Positions 49,990 through 59,186 of a DNA stretch of 64,000 bases are shown piece by piece. The notes below the pieces were generated by a model that was given only the letters and a program-made list of their open reading frames with translations, searched no databases and was not told where the DNA came from. Numbering within the stretch: the first letter of the stretch is position 1; every line of letters begins with the position of its first letter. The position numbers and the translations under genes are program-made. The DNA is from JAJRTA01 sp965603125 (lineage in GTDB: Bacteria; Zixibacteria; MSB-5A5; GN15; FEB-12), in assembly GCA_965603125.1 (NCBI GenBank), contig CBFDBU010000015.1:1-64000 (forward strand), in the 5' to 3' direction.

Positions 49990-51297
49990 ATGTCACTGGT
50001 AACCATGAAGATAGACGATCACGAGGTCAAAGCAGAGGATCAGGAACCAATTCTGAAGCCCATACGGGATCTGGGCATCGATATTCCCACCTTGTGCCAC
50101 ATGGACGGTCTGGAACCCTACGGCGTGTGCCGCATGTGTATCGTGGAGGTGCGCCGAGGCAAGCGTACCAGGTTGGTGACATCCTGCAACTTCCCTGCCG
50201 GTGAAGGTCTCGAGATCCGGACCGACACCGAAAATGTGCTTCAGCACCGAAGGGTAATGGCCGAGCTTCTCCTGGCCAGGTGTCCCGAGATCAAGAAGGT
50301 ACAGGAGATCGCAGCTTCGGTGGGCGTGGAGAAATCACGTTTCAAGATCGTCGACGAGCCGAGCGACTGCGTGCTGTGCGGATTGTGTGTCCGCGTTTGC
50401 GACGAGATCGTGGGCGCATCGGCGCTGGGCTTTATCGGTCGTGGTAATCAACGGGTGGTCGGGACCCCTTGGTATGTGGACCCCGATTCCTGCATCGCTT
50501 GCGGAGCTTGTACCTACGTGTGCCCGACAGGGGCCATGCAGACGGAGGCGGTGACCAAGAAGCTGTGGCGGAAGGAGCTTGGAGAAGGCCGACGGCTCTG
50601 CCGGTACTCCTGGATGGGACTGGTCTCCTACAAGGTATGCCCCAACAACTTTGACTGCGCCACCTGCGAGGTGGACCAGCGCCTCTTCGACGAGTTGGGG
50701 ACGCATCCGATTCTGGCCTTGGCCCCCGGACTGCGCAGACAGCCCAAGCAGGTCGGTCATTTCTCTCTAATAGAAGACCGCAATTACTTCCGGGGCCACA
50801 CCTGGGCGAAACTTTCGAAAGAACACGCACGTGTGGGACTGGACGATTTTGCTCAGAAAGTCATTGGAGATATCTCTAGGGTGACGCTCAGAGCCGGACC
50901 GGGCGATGTGGTGCGTCGCGGAGATCCTGCTTTGAACGCGTCCAACAACGGGCACCGTGCAACTATGCTCTTCCCTGTCTCAGGCGAGATCATCCAAATC
51001 AATCCCGCCCTGGAGGACAATCCCTCGCTGATCAACGAGGACTGCTACGACCGGGGTTGGCTCTACAAAATTAAACCTTTGAATCCTTACGAAGACAAGA
51101 GTAATCTCATTGGCCCGGACGAAGCCGGCCAGTGGACACAGGACGAATCGGACAGCCTGTTACGAGTCCTGACAGAATCCGGAAGCGCCGCGTTATCCGA
51201 CGATGGTGTGTTGGTGCACAACTTCTCAAAAAATCTTGAGGAGAGAGACTGGGAGCGGATTACAAACATGTTCTTTTCGGGGGGCGAATCCGGTTAA
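49990..51297 (+). CDS. NuoG-like iron-sulfur protein fused to a non-lipoylated GcvH-like domain
   Basis: 435 residues, AGGAGAACAA before the ATG. Residues 1-80 are a NuoG/HydA-type [2Fe-2S] domain (Cys36, 47, 50, 66). Residues 125-180 hold two [4Fe-4S] motifs (CVLCGLCVRVC, CIACGACTYVCP). Residues 204-226 are CRYSWMGLVSYKVC and CATC, a C-x12-C-x5-C-x2-C module. Residues 267-370 resemble glycine cleavage H protein (YFRGHTWAKL, VGLDDFAQKVIGD, PVSGEIIQINPALEDNP), but the lipoyl lysine position is Gly321. There is no NuoG catalytic domain and no H-cluster. It is probably the electron-distributing subunit of an NADH-linked complex with the NuoE/F-like proteins downstream. Confidence 0.88.
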   Translation: MSLVTMKIDDHEVKAEDQEPILKPIRDLGIDIPTLCHMDGLEPYGVCRMCIVEVRRGKRTRLVTSCNFPAGEGLEIRTDTENVLQHRRVMAELLLARCPEIKKVQEIAASVGVEKSRFKIVDEPSDCVLCGLCVRVCDEIVGASALGFIGRGNQRVVGTPWYVDPDSCIACGACTYVCPTGAMQTEAVTKKLWRKELGEGRRLCRYSWMGLVSYKVCPNNFDCATCEVDQRLFDELGTHPILALAPGLRRQPKQVGHFSLIEDRNYFRGHTWAKLSKEHARVGLDDFAQKVIGDISRVTLRAGPGDVVRRGDPALNASNNGHRATMLFPVSGEIIQINPALEDNPSLINEDCYDRGWLYKIKPLNPYEDKSNLIGPDEAGQWTQDESDSLLRVLTESGSAALSDDGVLVHNFSKNLEERDWERITNMFFSGGESG

Positions 51298-51316
51298 GGC
51301 GCTCAGGAGGTGAATC

Positions 51317-52261
51317 ATGTCTGAAAAACGAGCGAAGAAACCGCAACCGATACCCACATCGGCTAGACAGTGCGTGTGGGTTGACGCAGGTGTTATCTCC
51401 TACAAGATCTGCACACTTAACTATGAATGCGAGCGCTGCTCTTTGCATCAGGCGCTGGTCGATGGGCCGGTTCTGGTTCCGCAGCGTGCTTCCCAACCCC
51501 TGAACGGGGCGGAGGTCGAGAAGCAACGTGCTGAGTTTGAAGAGTTCTTCGGAAAATTACCTGCTTCTGCTCGCAAGTGTCACTACATGTTGACAGGAGA
51601 AGTTTCCTATAAGCTCTGCATTAACGGATTCAACTGTGCCAAATGCTCTGTTCAGCAGATGATGGAGGATTCGGATGCGGCGGAAACGGACTGGGATTCC
51701 CCCGTCATTGATTCATACTCGATTGAGGGTTTCCGCCTTCCACAAGGGATGCACTATCATAGAGGCCATACCTGGATTCGCGTGGAACACGACGGTAATG
51801 TTTGCGTGGGCCTGGATGACTTCGGACAGTGGCTGGTGGGTTCCGTTCAGGGGGTGCGGCTGCCGGGCGCCGGCGAGATCGTCTTCGAGAGTACACCGGC
51901 CTGCGAGATCCGCCTCGATACCGGGCGGGTCGACCTCCTGGCACCGGTATCCGGACGGGTTATCGCAACAAACGAAAGGCTGCCGGAGCAACCGGGGCTG
52001 ATGAATGAGTCCCCATACACCAACGGGTGGCTATTTACAATGAAGCCTTTCGATCTTAACTCTGAGCTGGTGAACCTTTTGTATGGTAGAAGAGCCGGAA
52101 GATGGATCGAGCGGGAGATTGAACGGATCAGAGGTAAGGTAGGCGGGGATGGCAAACAGGAGGGTATCCGAGAACTGGAGAAGAATACAACCTGGCGAAA
52201 GGATCTGATCAACGAGATAGCAGGCGAGTTCCTGCTGGCGAAGCTGAAGAAAGTAGCATGA
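51317..52261 (+). CDS. Protein with two 4-Cys modules and a non-lipoylated GcvH-like domain
   Basis: 314 residues, AGGAGG eight bases upstream. Two copies of the C-x12-C-x5-C-x2-C module: Cys19, 32, 38, 41 (AGVISYKICTLNYECERC) and Cys88, 101, 107, 110 (TGEVSYKLCINGFNCAKC). Residues about 145-245 form a GcvH-like domain (YHRGHTWIRV, VGLDDFGQWLVGSVQGVRLP, LLAPVSGRVIATNE, GWLFTMKPFD) in which the lipoyl lysine position is Thr202. A charged helical C-terminus follows. It sits between the NuoG-like and NuoE-like genes and shares both elements with the NuoG-like protein. Cys modules may bind iron-sulfur or zinc. No known reaction. Confidence 0.8.
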   Translation: MSEKRAKKPQPIPTSARQCVWVDAGVISYKICTLNYECERCSLHQALVDGPVLVPQRASQPLNGAEVEKQRAEFEEFFGKLPASARKCHYMLTGEVSYKLCINGFNCAKCSVQQMMEDSDAAETDWDSPVIDSYSIEGFRLPQGMHYHRGHTWIRVEHDGNVCVGLDDFGQWLVGSVQGVRLPGAGEIVFESTPACEIRLDTGRVDLLAPVSGRVIATNERLPEQPGLMNESPYTNGWLFTMKPFDLNSELVNLLYGRRAGRWIEREIERIRGKVGGDGKQEGIRELEKNTTWRKDLINEIAGEFLLAKLKKVA

Positions 52262-52295
52262 AGGGGTATCCCCAAGAAGAGAAAGTGAGAATTAG

Positions 52296-52775
52296 ATGGA
52301 AGTACAGGAAGCCAAACTGGACGACATATTGACCCACTGGAAGCGTGACAAGAGCAATCTTATCGAGATGCTTCAGGATGTTCAGGAGCACTATCGCCAC
52401 ATCCCGCCACAGGTTGCCGGCACACTCGCCGAGGAGCTGGATGTGCCCATGAACCGCATTTTCCACATCGCTACCTTCTACAAGGGGTTCACACTGGAGC
52501 CTCGCGGAAAGTATCCCATCTGCGTATGCACCGGCACGGCCTGTCACGTAAAGGGGGGGACACGTATCCTCGAGAACATCATGCGCGATCTGGGTGTGGA
52601 GAGGGAGGGTCAGGCAACCCAGGACCAGCTCTTCAGCGTGGAATCGGTGCGCTGTCTGGGATGCTGTGGATTGGCGCCGGTGGTGACCGTTGACGGAGAG
52701 ATATACGGCAGCACATCCTCGGTGAAAATGAAGAGAATCCTTAACAGAAAACGGAAAAAAGAGCAGGCACAATAA
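52296..52775 (+). CDS. NuoE/HndA-like [2Fe-2S] subunit
   Basis: 159 residues. A helical N-terminal bundle (SNLIEMLQDVQEHYRHIPPQ, NRIFHIATFYKGFTL) precedes the thioredoxin-like [2Fe-2S] domain with ligands in VCTGTACHVKGG and RCLGCCGLAPVV. This is the standard NuoE layout, also seen in HydC and HndA. It passes electrons from the FMN subunit (53177) and is part of the bifurcating NADH module. Confidence 0.92.
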   Translation: MEVQEAKLDDILTHWKRDKSNLIEMLQDVQEHYRHIPPQVAGTLAEELDVPMNRIFHIATFYKGFTLEPRGKYPICVCTGTACHVKGGTRILENIMRDLGVEREGQATQDQLFSVESVRCLGCCGLAPVVTVDGEIYGSTSSVKMKRILNRKRKKEQAQ

Positions 52776-52796
52776 CATCTTTTTTGGAGGCAATTG

Positions 52797-53180
52797 ATGC
52801 CTAAATTAAAAATAGAAGACCTCGACAAAATCGTGCAGCGGCAGAAGAAAACCACGTCCCTGAGAGATGGTGCCGGCCGCGTTAAAATCACGGTGCACAT
52901 GGGTACCTGTGGGATCTCGGCCGGTGCACGGAATATAATGGCTGAGGTCATGCGCTGCGTAGACGAGTCGGGCGCCAGCGACATCATCGTCACCACTACC
53001 GGCTGTGCGGGACTTTGCAGTCGTGAGCCAATGATGACTGTTGAGGTAGTCGAGCAGGCCCCTGTAAAGTACGTGGATCTTGACAAGAAGAAGGTGAGTG
53101 AGATTTTCGACGAGCATATCATGAAAGGAAATGTCGTTGAAGGTTATGCCCTGGCCATAGGAAGCGAGCGAACATCATGA
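52797..53180 (+). CDS. [2Fe-2S] ferredoxin of the HndB type
   Basis: 127 residues from the ATG at 52797 (GGAGG eight bases upstream; a TTG one codon earlier is less likely). The thioredoxin-like ferredoxin has Cys ligands in MGTCGISAGARNI and TTGCAGLCSREPM. It closely resembles HndB-type ferredoxins of bifurcating hydrogenases. Its last codons overlap the NuoF-like start (ATGA-type overlap), so the two are translationally coupled. Confidence 0.88.
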   Translation: MPKLKIEDLDKIVQRQKKTTSLRDGAGRVKITVHMGTCGISAGARNIMAEVMRCVDESGASDIIVTTTGCAGLCSREPMMTVEVVEQAPVKYVDLDKKKVSEIFDEHIMKGNVVEGYALAIGSERTS

Positions 53181-55048
53181 GTGCGACACCGAATGGCAAC
53201 ATAGATGGAAAGTCACTTGTCGGGGAGGAGCTGGGCGGCTATCGCATGCATCTTATGCTCTGTGCCGGAACCGGTTGCGTCTCCGGCGGTTCGTACAAGA
53301 TCAAAGATGCTCTGGGGCGCGAGTTGGCCAAACATAATCTCACCAACGAGGTGGCCGTGATAATGACCGGATGCAACGGCTTCTGCGCCCAGGGGCCGGT
53401 TATGGTAGTCCAGCCGGACGAAATCTTCTACCAATTTCTCACCGAGAAGGACATCGCCCACCTGGTCGAAGAGCACATGCTTAAGGGCCGACCGGTTAAG
53501 AAGCTCATGTACACGCCACCAGCTGAGAAGACTGCCGTGCCCAAGATGAGCGAAATTGGCTTTTTCCAAAAGCAGCGCCTTCTTGCACTTCGCAACCGCG
53601 GCCTAATTGACCCGGAGGTGATTGAGGAATACATTGCCAGGGATGGTTACAAGGCCCTGGCCAAGGTGCTCACCGAGATGAAACCCGAGGAAGTCATCCA
53701 GGAGACGATTGCTTCCGGGCTTCGTGGGCGCGGAGGCGGGGGGTTTCCCACCGGTGTGAAGTGGAAGGCTTGTCGCGAGGCACCCGGAGAACCCAAGTAC
53801 ATCGTCTGCAACGCGGACGAAGGTGATCCCGGTGCTTACATGGACCGAAGTATCATCGAGGGTGATCCTCACTCCGTGCTGGAAGGTATGACAATCGCGG
53901 CCTATGCTATCGGGTCCAATAAAGGATATATATACATCCGTCATGAGTACCCCCTGGCCCTTGAGCGTCTGAAAAAAGCCATCACCGACGCGCGCGAGTA
54001 CGGCCTTCTGGGTAAGAACATCTTCGACCGGGGTTTCGACTTCGACGTTTCCATTCACCAGGGGGCGGGTGCCTTCGTTTGCGGCGAGGAGACGGGTCTG
54101 ATAGCCTCGCTGGAAGGACGGGTGGGTGAGCCGCGACCCAAATACGTGTTTCCAGCCGAAAAGGGCCTCTACGGCAAGCCTACGATCATCAACAACGTGG
54201 AGACGTTTGTCAACGTACCTGCCATCATCCTGCGCGGCTCTCAATGGTTTACCACTATCGGGACCGGTGACGTAACCGACAACCCCTGGGGCGGCAGCAA
54301 GGGCACCAAGGTCTTCTCACTGGTAGGCAAGGTCCACAACACCGGCCTGGTAGAGGTCCCCATGGGGATCACTCTACGGGAGATCATTTTCGACATCGGT
54401 GGTGGGATTCCCAACGGCAAGAAATTCAAGGCGGTACAGACCGGGGGACCGTCCGGGGGTGTAATCCCGGAAAGCCTGCTCGACCTGCCGGTGGATTTCG
54501 ATCAACTCATCAAGGTGGGCTCCATGATGGGCTCGGGCGGCATGATCGTAATGGACGAAGACGACTGCATGGTGGACATAGCTCGCTACTTCATCGACTT
54601 CCTCTCCAGCGAATCCTGCGGCAAGTGCGTCCCTTGCCGTGAGGGCCTGACACAAATGAGTTCCATACTGAATGACATCTGCAAGGGCGAAGCCGAAGAG
54701 GGAACGGTGGAACTCCTGGGGGAACTGGCCAACACCATGAAAGAATGCTCCTTATGTGCCCTGGGCGGTACCGCGCCGAATCCCGTGTTGAGTACACTTA
54801 GATACTTTCGAGACGAATACGATGCCCACGTCAAGCACAAGAAATGCCCTGCCGGTGTGTGCAAAGAGCTTATCACCTATTACATCGACCCCGAGAAGTG
54901 CAACGGCTGTATGCTATGTGCACGAGAATGCCCGCAGGACGCCATTGAGGGTGAAAAAAAGAAGCTCCATACGATAAAACCCGACCTGTGCATCAAGTGC
55001 GGTATCTGTCGAGATGTTTGCAACCAGGACGCGGTTTTTGTGAGGTGA
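53177..55048 (+). CDS. NuoF/HndC-like NADH-binding flavoprotein
   Basis: 623 residues. An N-terminal thioredoxin-like [2Fe-2S] domain (CAGTGCVSGGS, GCNGFCAQGPV) is followed by the NADH/FMN domain (RGRGGGGFPTGVKWK, NADEGDPGAYMDRS, GAGAFVCGEETGLIASLEG). A [4Fe-4S] site (ESCGKCVPCREG, CSLCALGG) and a C-terminal two-cluster ferredoxin (CNGCMLCARECPQDAI, CIKCGICRDVCNQDAV) complete it. This layout is that of HydB/HndC of electron-bifurcating hydrogenases. With no hydrogenase catalytic subunit here, it probably feeds the Hdr-like complex at 41.4-47.8 kb with electrons from NADH, or the reverse. Confidence 0.95.
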   Translation: MSATPNGNIDGKSLVGEELGGYRMHLMLCAGTGCVSGGSYKIKDALGRELAKHNLTNEVAVIMTGCNGFCAQGPVMVVQPDEIFYQFLTEKDIAHLVEEHMLKGRPVKKLMYTPPAEKTAVPKMSEIGFFQKQRLLALRNRGLIDPEVIEEYIARDGYKALAKVLTEMKPEEVIQETIASGLRGRGGGGFPTGVKWKACREAPGEPKYIVCNADEGDPGAYMDRSIIEGDPHSVLEGMTIAAYAIGSNKGYIYIRHEYPLALERLKKAITDAREYGLLGKNIFDRGFDFDVSIHQGAGAFVCGEETGLIASLEGRVGEPRPKYVFPAEKGLYGKPTIINNVETFVNVPAIILRGSQWFTTIGTGDVTDNPWGGSKGTKVFSLVGKVHNTGLVEVPMGITLREIIFDIGGGIPNGKKFKAVQTGGPSGGVIPESLLDLPVDFDQLIKVGSMMGSGGMIVMDEDDCMVDIARYFIDFLSSESCGKCVPCREGLTQMSSILNDICKGEAEEGTVELLGELANTMKECSLCALGGTAPNPVLSTLRYFRDEYDAHVKHKKCPAGVCKELITYYIDPEKCNGCMLCARECPQDAIEGEKKKLHTIKPDLCIKCGICRDVCNQDAVFVR

Positions 55049-55171
55049 AGCTGCTCGTGCAGTTCTGATGTTAGCCCGATCGTCCGCTACCTGTGTTCTG
55101 AGTAGGATTACCATGCGATAAGGCTACATTTGTCGGATCAGGAAAACATGCTATCGGGATAATGTGTTGTT

Positions 55172-57094
55172 GTGAACTGGAAGAGTGCAGTATGGTTCCG
55201 GTTGAACGCAGGCTTCATTGCGATCATCCTGGTGGCCAACGTCGTACTGTTTCTGGTTACCCTATTCGGCATTAGCGAGATCATCATTGAGGAGGTGCAG
55301 ACCCGTGTGTGCATGGACCTCAACTCCGCCGACAAGGTATTTAAGGAACACATAGACGATATTTGTCTCCTCCTCCGGGCAACGTCAGCGCGCCGCAATG
55401 TCCCCGTACCCCTTGAAAGCTGGGACAGGGAGGATCTGCACAGACTCCTGCGGAGCATCTGGCAAACAGGGGATCTGGACATTCTTTCCCTGTTGGACGA
55501 GGATGGCCGGGTTGTCTACCGCGAACATAACCCAAGACAGATGGGGGATGATATCTCGCACAACCCGATAGTGGCCCGTGCCCTTAGGGAGGAAATATGT
55601 GTTCGTGGTACGGCAGTCGTGACGTACAAAGAGTTGGAAAGAGAATGTCCCGATATGTTGCGCAAGGTATCTCTCGAGATAAAATCCACCGAGGTCGATC
55701 AGTCCGGAAAGAGGAAGATTCACCGTGATGGAATGGTCATTGGGGCAACTGTTCCCCTGGTAGATCTGCGAAGAGACAAGGGAATCGTGGGATATTTGTA
55801 TGGAGCAAAACTCCTGAACCAGAGTTCCGAGATTGTCGATGAGATCAAAGAGGATTTGTACAGGAACGAGAGCTACCAGGGCATGGATGTCGGAGCTACT
55901 ACGATTTTCCAGGGAGATGTCCGTATTTCTACAAACTTAATGGGGAAGGATGGTTCGCGAGCCGTTGGCACCCGGGTGAGTACTGCGGTTTATGAACAGG
56001 TGGTGGAAATGGAGAAAATATGGACCGACCGAGCCTTTGTGATCGATGACTGGTACATCACCGCCTATGGACCGATCCGAGATCCCGAAGACAGGGTCAT
56101 TGGAATCCTGGGAGTCGGCGTAAGGGAAGAGCCGTTCGTCCACAACCAGAGACTCGCGGCATGGGTTTTTCTTGGTGTGGTGACTTTCACGACCGTAATC
56201 AGCTTGGTACTGCTGGCGCTCGCGACCAGAAATGTCCTACGTCCCATCGGGCGGATCATCGAGATGTCCGACAAAGTCGTGGCAGGCGATCTATCGGCCC
56301 GGGTGAACATGCGGCCGCCCGGTGAGATGGGCCTGCTCTGCCTGGCGATTGATCAGATGGCCGACGCTGTGCTACAAAGAGAGGAAGCCCTTGCGCAGGC
56401 AACTCGTCGACAGGTCGGGCAGAGTGAGAAGATGGCATCTGTGGGCCGGATGGCGGCGGGTATCGCCCACGAGATCAACAACCCGTTGACCGGGCTGCTG
56501 ACCCTCGAGCACCTGCTGAAGAGTGAGGAAGGTCTCAGCGACAAGGGAAAGGAATACCTTGAAATCATGTACAACGAGACCTCCCGGATGCGTGAGATCG
56601 TCCGGGGACTGCTGAATTTTGCCCGTGAGTCCTCCCTGGAGATGAAACCCCTGGATGTCAACGAGGTGATTCGGCAATGGTTAAAGCTCCTACGCAGCCA
56701 GAAGGAGTTCAAGAATATAACCATCGAGGAAAAATTCACCGAGGATCTGTCCAAGGTAAATGGAGATGCTAATCAATTGCAGCAGGTGCTCGCCAATATT
56801 TCTCTTAACGCCTGCGAAGCCATGCCTGAGCGTGGCGTACTGTCGATCTCCACCTCGGAGGAAGACGGAAAGGTGCTGATCTCAATGGAGGATACCGGCT
56901 GTGGTATCAAGGAAGAGCACCTTGAAATGATATTCGACCCGTTCTTTACGACCAAACCGGTCGGAAAGGGAACAGGTCTTGGCCTGAGTGTGAGCTATGG
57001 CATCGTCCGCAAGCATGGTGGAACCATGGAGGTGGAGAGCCAGGAGGGCAAGGGTACCATCTTTACCATTACCCTGCCCGTGGCGTCCGGATGA
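55172..57094 (+). CDS. Membrane sensor histidine kinase with Cache-like sensor
   Basis: 640 residues from GTG. Membrane segment 1 (AGFIAIILVANVVLFLVTLFG) and segment 2 near residue 335 (AWVFLGVVTFTTVISLVLLA) enclose an outside sensor of about 300 residues of the Cache type (LLDEDGRVVYREHNPRQMGD, GVGVREEPFVHNQ). A HAMP linker follows (RNVLRPIGRIIEMSDKVVAG), then the H-box GIAHEINNPLTGLL near residue 432 and the ATPase (ANISLNACEAMPE, EDTGCGIKEEHLEMIFDPFF, GLGLSVSYGIVRKHGG). It partners with the regulator at 57142, 47 bases away, and may also serve the one at 48227 whose kinase is decayed. Confidence 0.93.
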   Translation: MNWKSAVWFRLNAGFIAIILVANVVLFLVTLFGISEIIIEEVQTRVCMDLNSADKVFKEHIDDICLLLRATSARRNVPVPLESWDREDLHRLLRSIWQTGDLDILSLLDEDGRVVYREHNPRQMGDDISHNPIVARALREEICVRGTAVVTYKELERECPDMLRKVSLEIKSTEVDQSGKRKIHRDGMVIGATVPLVDLRRDKGIVGYLYGAKLLNQSSEIVDEIKEDLYRNESYQGMDVGATTIFQGDVRISTNLMGKDGSRAVGTRVSTAVYEQVVEMEKIWTDRAFVIDDWYITAYGPIRDPEDRVIGILGVGVREEPFVHNQRLAAWVFLGVVTFTTVISLVLLALATRNVLRPIGRIIEMSDKVVAGDLSARVNMRPPGEMGLLCLAIDQMADAVLQREEALAQATRRQVGQSEKMASVGRMAAGIAHEINNPLTGLLTLEHLLKSEEGLSDKGKEYLEIMYNETSRMREIVRGLLNFARESSLEMKPLDVNEVIRQWLKLLRSQKEFKNITIEEKFTEDLSKVNGDANQLQQVLANISLNACEAMPERGVLSISTSEEDGKVLISMEDTGCGIKEEHLEMIFDPFFTTKPVGKGTGLGLSVSYGIVRKHGGTMEVESQEGKGTIFTITLPVASG

Positions 57095-57141
57095 TCGCCT
57101 CGCTGCAGGACACCGGATTGCTGACGAAAGAGGTCTAAACA

Positions 57142-58479
57142 ATGCGCAAGAAATTCAGAATACTTGTCGTCGACGACGAGCTTTCCATCCGCATCTCGTT
57201 GGGAGATTTGCTGAAACGTGATGGATACCAAGTGGAGGTGGCCGAGAGCGCCGAGTCGGCGCTGGAGATGTTGAAGGCGCAGTCGTTCGATTTGCTGATG
57301 GTGGACGTCAAGATGCCCGGTATGGACGGTTTGGAGATGCTGGAGAGGGTCAGGGAGGACGATCCCGACACCACCGTTGTTGTGATGACTGCCTATGGCT
57401 CTATCGATTCTGCGGTCCAGGCGATGAAGCTCGGCGCTATAGATTACGTGGTCAAGCCATTCGACCCGCTGAAGATCGGGACGCTCGTCAAGCAGATTTT
57501 CAAGAACGAACTCATGCGGCGCGAGCATAAGCTGCTCAAGCACCAGGTGAGAGTATGCGGCAGCTATGGACCGATGATCGGCCAGTCGCCAGCCATGCTG
57601 AAATTGTTCGAACTCGTCGAGGACGTGTCCTCCACAGACTCGGTGGTGCTAATATCGGGCGAGAGTGGAACCGGCAAGGAGGTACTGGCGCGCACGATCC
57701 ATGAAAAGAGTCCCCGGTCGAACAGCGTGTTCGTGGGCGTCAATTTCGGTGCTTTCACAGAATCCCTCCTGGAGAGCGAGCTATTCGGGTACGAGAAGGG
57801 AGCCTTCACAGGAGCCAACACGTCCAAGAAGGGTCTGTTGGAGATCGCCTCCGGAGGGACACTCTTTCTAGACGAAATAGGAAACGCGAGCCCAAAGATG
57901 CAGATCGATCTGCTCAGGGTGCTCCAGGAGCGGAAGTTCCGGAGGGTGGGGGGACTTAGGGATGAGGAGGTGGACTTCAGGATGCTCGCGGCCACCAACC
58001 GTGATTTGGAGGAAGCCATTGAGGAGAGAAGCTTCCGACAGGACCTCTATTACCGGCTGAACGTCGTGCAGATTCGTATACCACCGTTGCGGGAACGCAG
58101 GGAGGATATCCCGGCTCTGGCCAAGCATTTCCTGGAAGTGCTGCGCGTGCGCCTGAACAAGAAGACCAGTTCGATCTCCCCCGAAGCCATGCAGTACCTG
58201 GTCAACCACGACTGGCCCGGCAATGTCCGCGAGCTGGAAAACGCCATCGAGCGAGCGCTGGTTGTGGGCAAGCAAAAACGAATCATGCCGGAGGACCTGC
58301 CCATCGTGCTGCAGGAGCCCGGCAAAGGGCCGGCCGATGAGTCTCTCGATTCCTGGGAGAGGGACTACATTGCCAGGAAGCTCGAGCAGTACGAGTGGAA
58401 CATAAGCCGGACGGCTCAGGCGCTGGAGATCGACAGGGGAACATTGTACGCTAAAATCACAAAGTACGGGCTGTCTTGA
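57142..58479 (+). CDS. Sigma-54-dependent response regulator (NtrC family)
   Basis: 445 residues. Receiver with phospho-Asp in LLMVDVKMPGMDG; AAA+ with GESGTGKE, GAFTGANTSKKGLLEIASGG and LFLDEIGNA; Fis-type HTH at the end (YEWNISRTAQALEIDRGTLY). It is very similar in layout to the regulator at 48227. Together with the kinase it probably activates the sigma-54 promoter at 49929. No second sigma-54 promoter was found in this region by eye. Confidence 0.95.
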   Translation: MRKKFRILVVDDELSIRISLGDLLKRDGYQVEVAESAESALEMLKAQSFDLLMVDVKMPGMDGLEMLERVREDDPDTTVVVMTAYGSIDSAVQAMKLGAIDYVVKPFDPLKIGTLVKQIFKNELMRREHKLLKHQVRVCGSYGPMIGQSPAMLKLFELVEDVSSTDSVVLISGESGTGKEVLARTIHEKSPRSNSVFVGVNFGAFTESLLESELFGYEKGAFTGANTSKKGLLEIASGGTLFLDEIGNASPKMQIDLLRVLQERKFRRVGGLRDEEVDFRMLAATNRDLEEAIEERSFRQDLYYRLNVVQIRIPPLRERREDIPALAKHFLEVLRVRLNKKTSSISPEAMQYLVNHDWPGNVRELENAIERALVVGKQKRIMPEDLPIVLQEPGKGPADESLDSWERDYIARKLEQYEWNISRTAQALEIDRGTLYAKITKYGLS

Positions 58480-58594
58480 GAGCAGCAAGCAGGAGTTATA
58501 CCGTTTTCTTGTAGTTGGCTTGAACCACACGTTTTACTTTTCCCTTGCTCCTCGCAGGGCAAAAGTGAGAGCATTGTCACATGACAACTAAAAA

Positions 58595-59158
58595 ATGGTA
58601 TTAACGGTCATGGTTCACCGGGTGGTGGAGATCGTACCCCTAAACATCACGGACAAGAGACTCATGTCTGCCTTAGCTGCGGAGATCACACGGGTATTCC
58701 CATTCCCGTGCCAGGTTGGCGCCGCCGAGAGGCTGCCGGCTGGAGTCCTTGACGAAATGAGGGGGCAATATCACTCCACCCGGATCCTCGAGCACCTGGC
58801 TGCCTCCAACCGGACTTCCTTCCGGCTTGTGGGAATAACAACCGTAGACCTCTTCACGCCGATCTTGCGTTACGTATTCGGCGAGGCGATGCTCGAAGGG
58901 AGAGCTGCCCTGGTATCGACGTACCGACTCAGCATCGCACCACCTGGAGGTGCCCCCCCGCGCGATCGCTCCGTCTTTGTCAGCCGCGTGCTTAAGGAAG
59001 GTATCCACGAGTTAGGCCATACCTTCGGCCTCACGCACTGTGACGATCCTGCCTGTGTGATGGCCGCCTCGCTTGACCTGACGCACATCGACGCAAAATC
59101 CACGCAACTGTGCTACTACTGCCGGATCATGCTGAAAGACGAGTTGGAAAAGAACTGA
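58595..59158 (+). CDS. Archaemetzincin-like zinc metalloprotease
   Basis: 187 residues (or 182 from a second ATG at 58610). The motif HELGHTFGLTHCDDPACVM gives the zinc site HExxHxxG, then Cys-x4-Cys and Met, followed by CYYC 16 residues later. That is the extended archaemetzincin motif with a structural Cys4 zinc site. No signal peptide is seen, so it is cytoplasmic. Family members are widely found in archaea and sporadically in bacteria; their substrates are unknown. Its place between a sigma-54 regulator and a GcvH-like gene may be chance. Confidence 0.88.
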   Translation: MVLTVMVHRVVEIVPLNITDKRLMSALAAEITRVFPFPCQVGAAERLPAGVLDEMRGQYHSTRILEHLAASNRTSFRLVGITTVDLFTPILRYVFGEAMLEGRAALVSTYRLSIAPPGGAPPRDRSVFVSRVLKEGIHELGHTFGLTHCDDPACVMAASLDLTHIDAKSTQLCYYCRIMLKDELEKN

Positions 59159-59186
59159 ATATCTCAATGATACGGCATCACACTCT

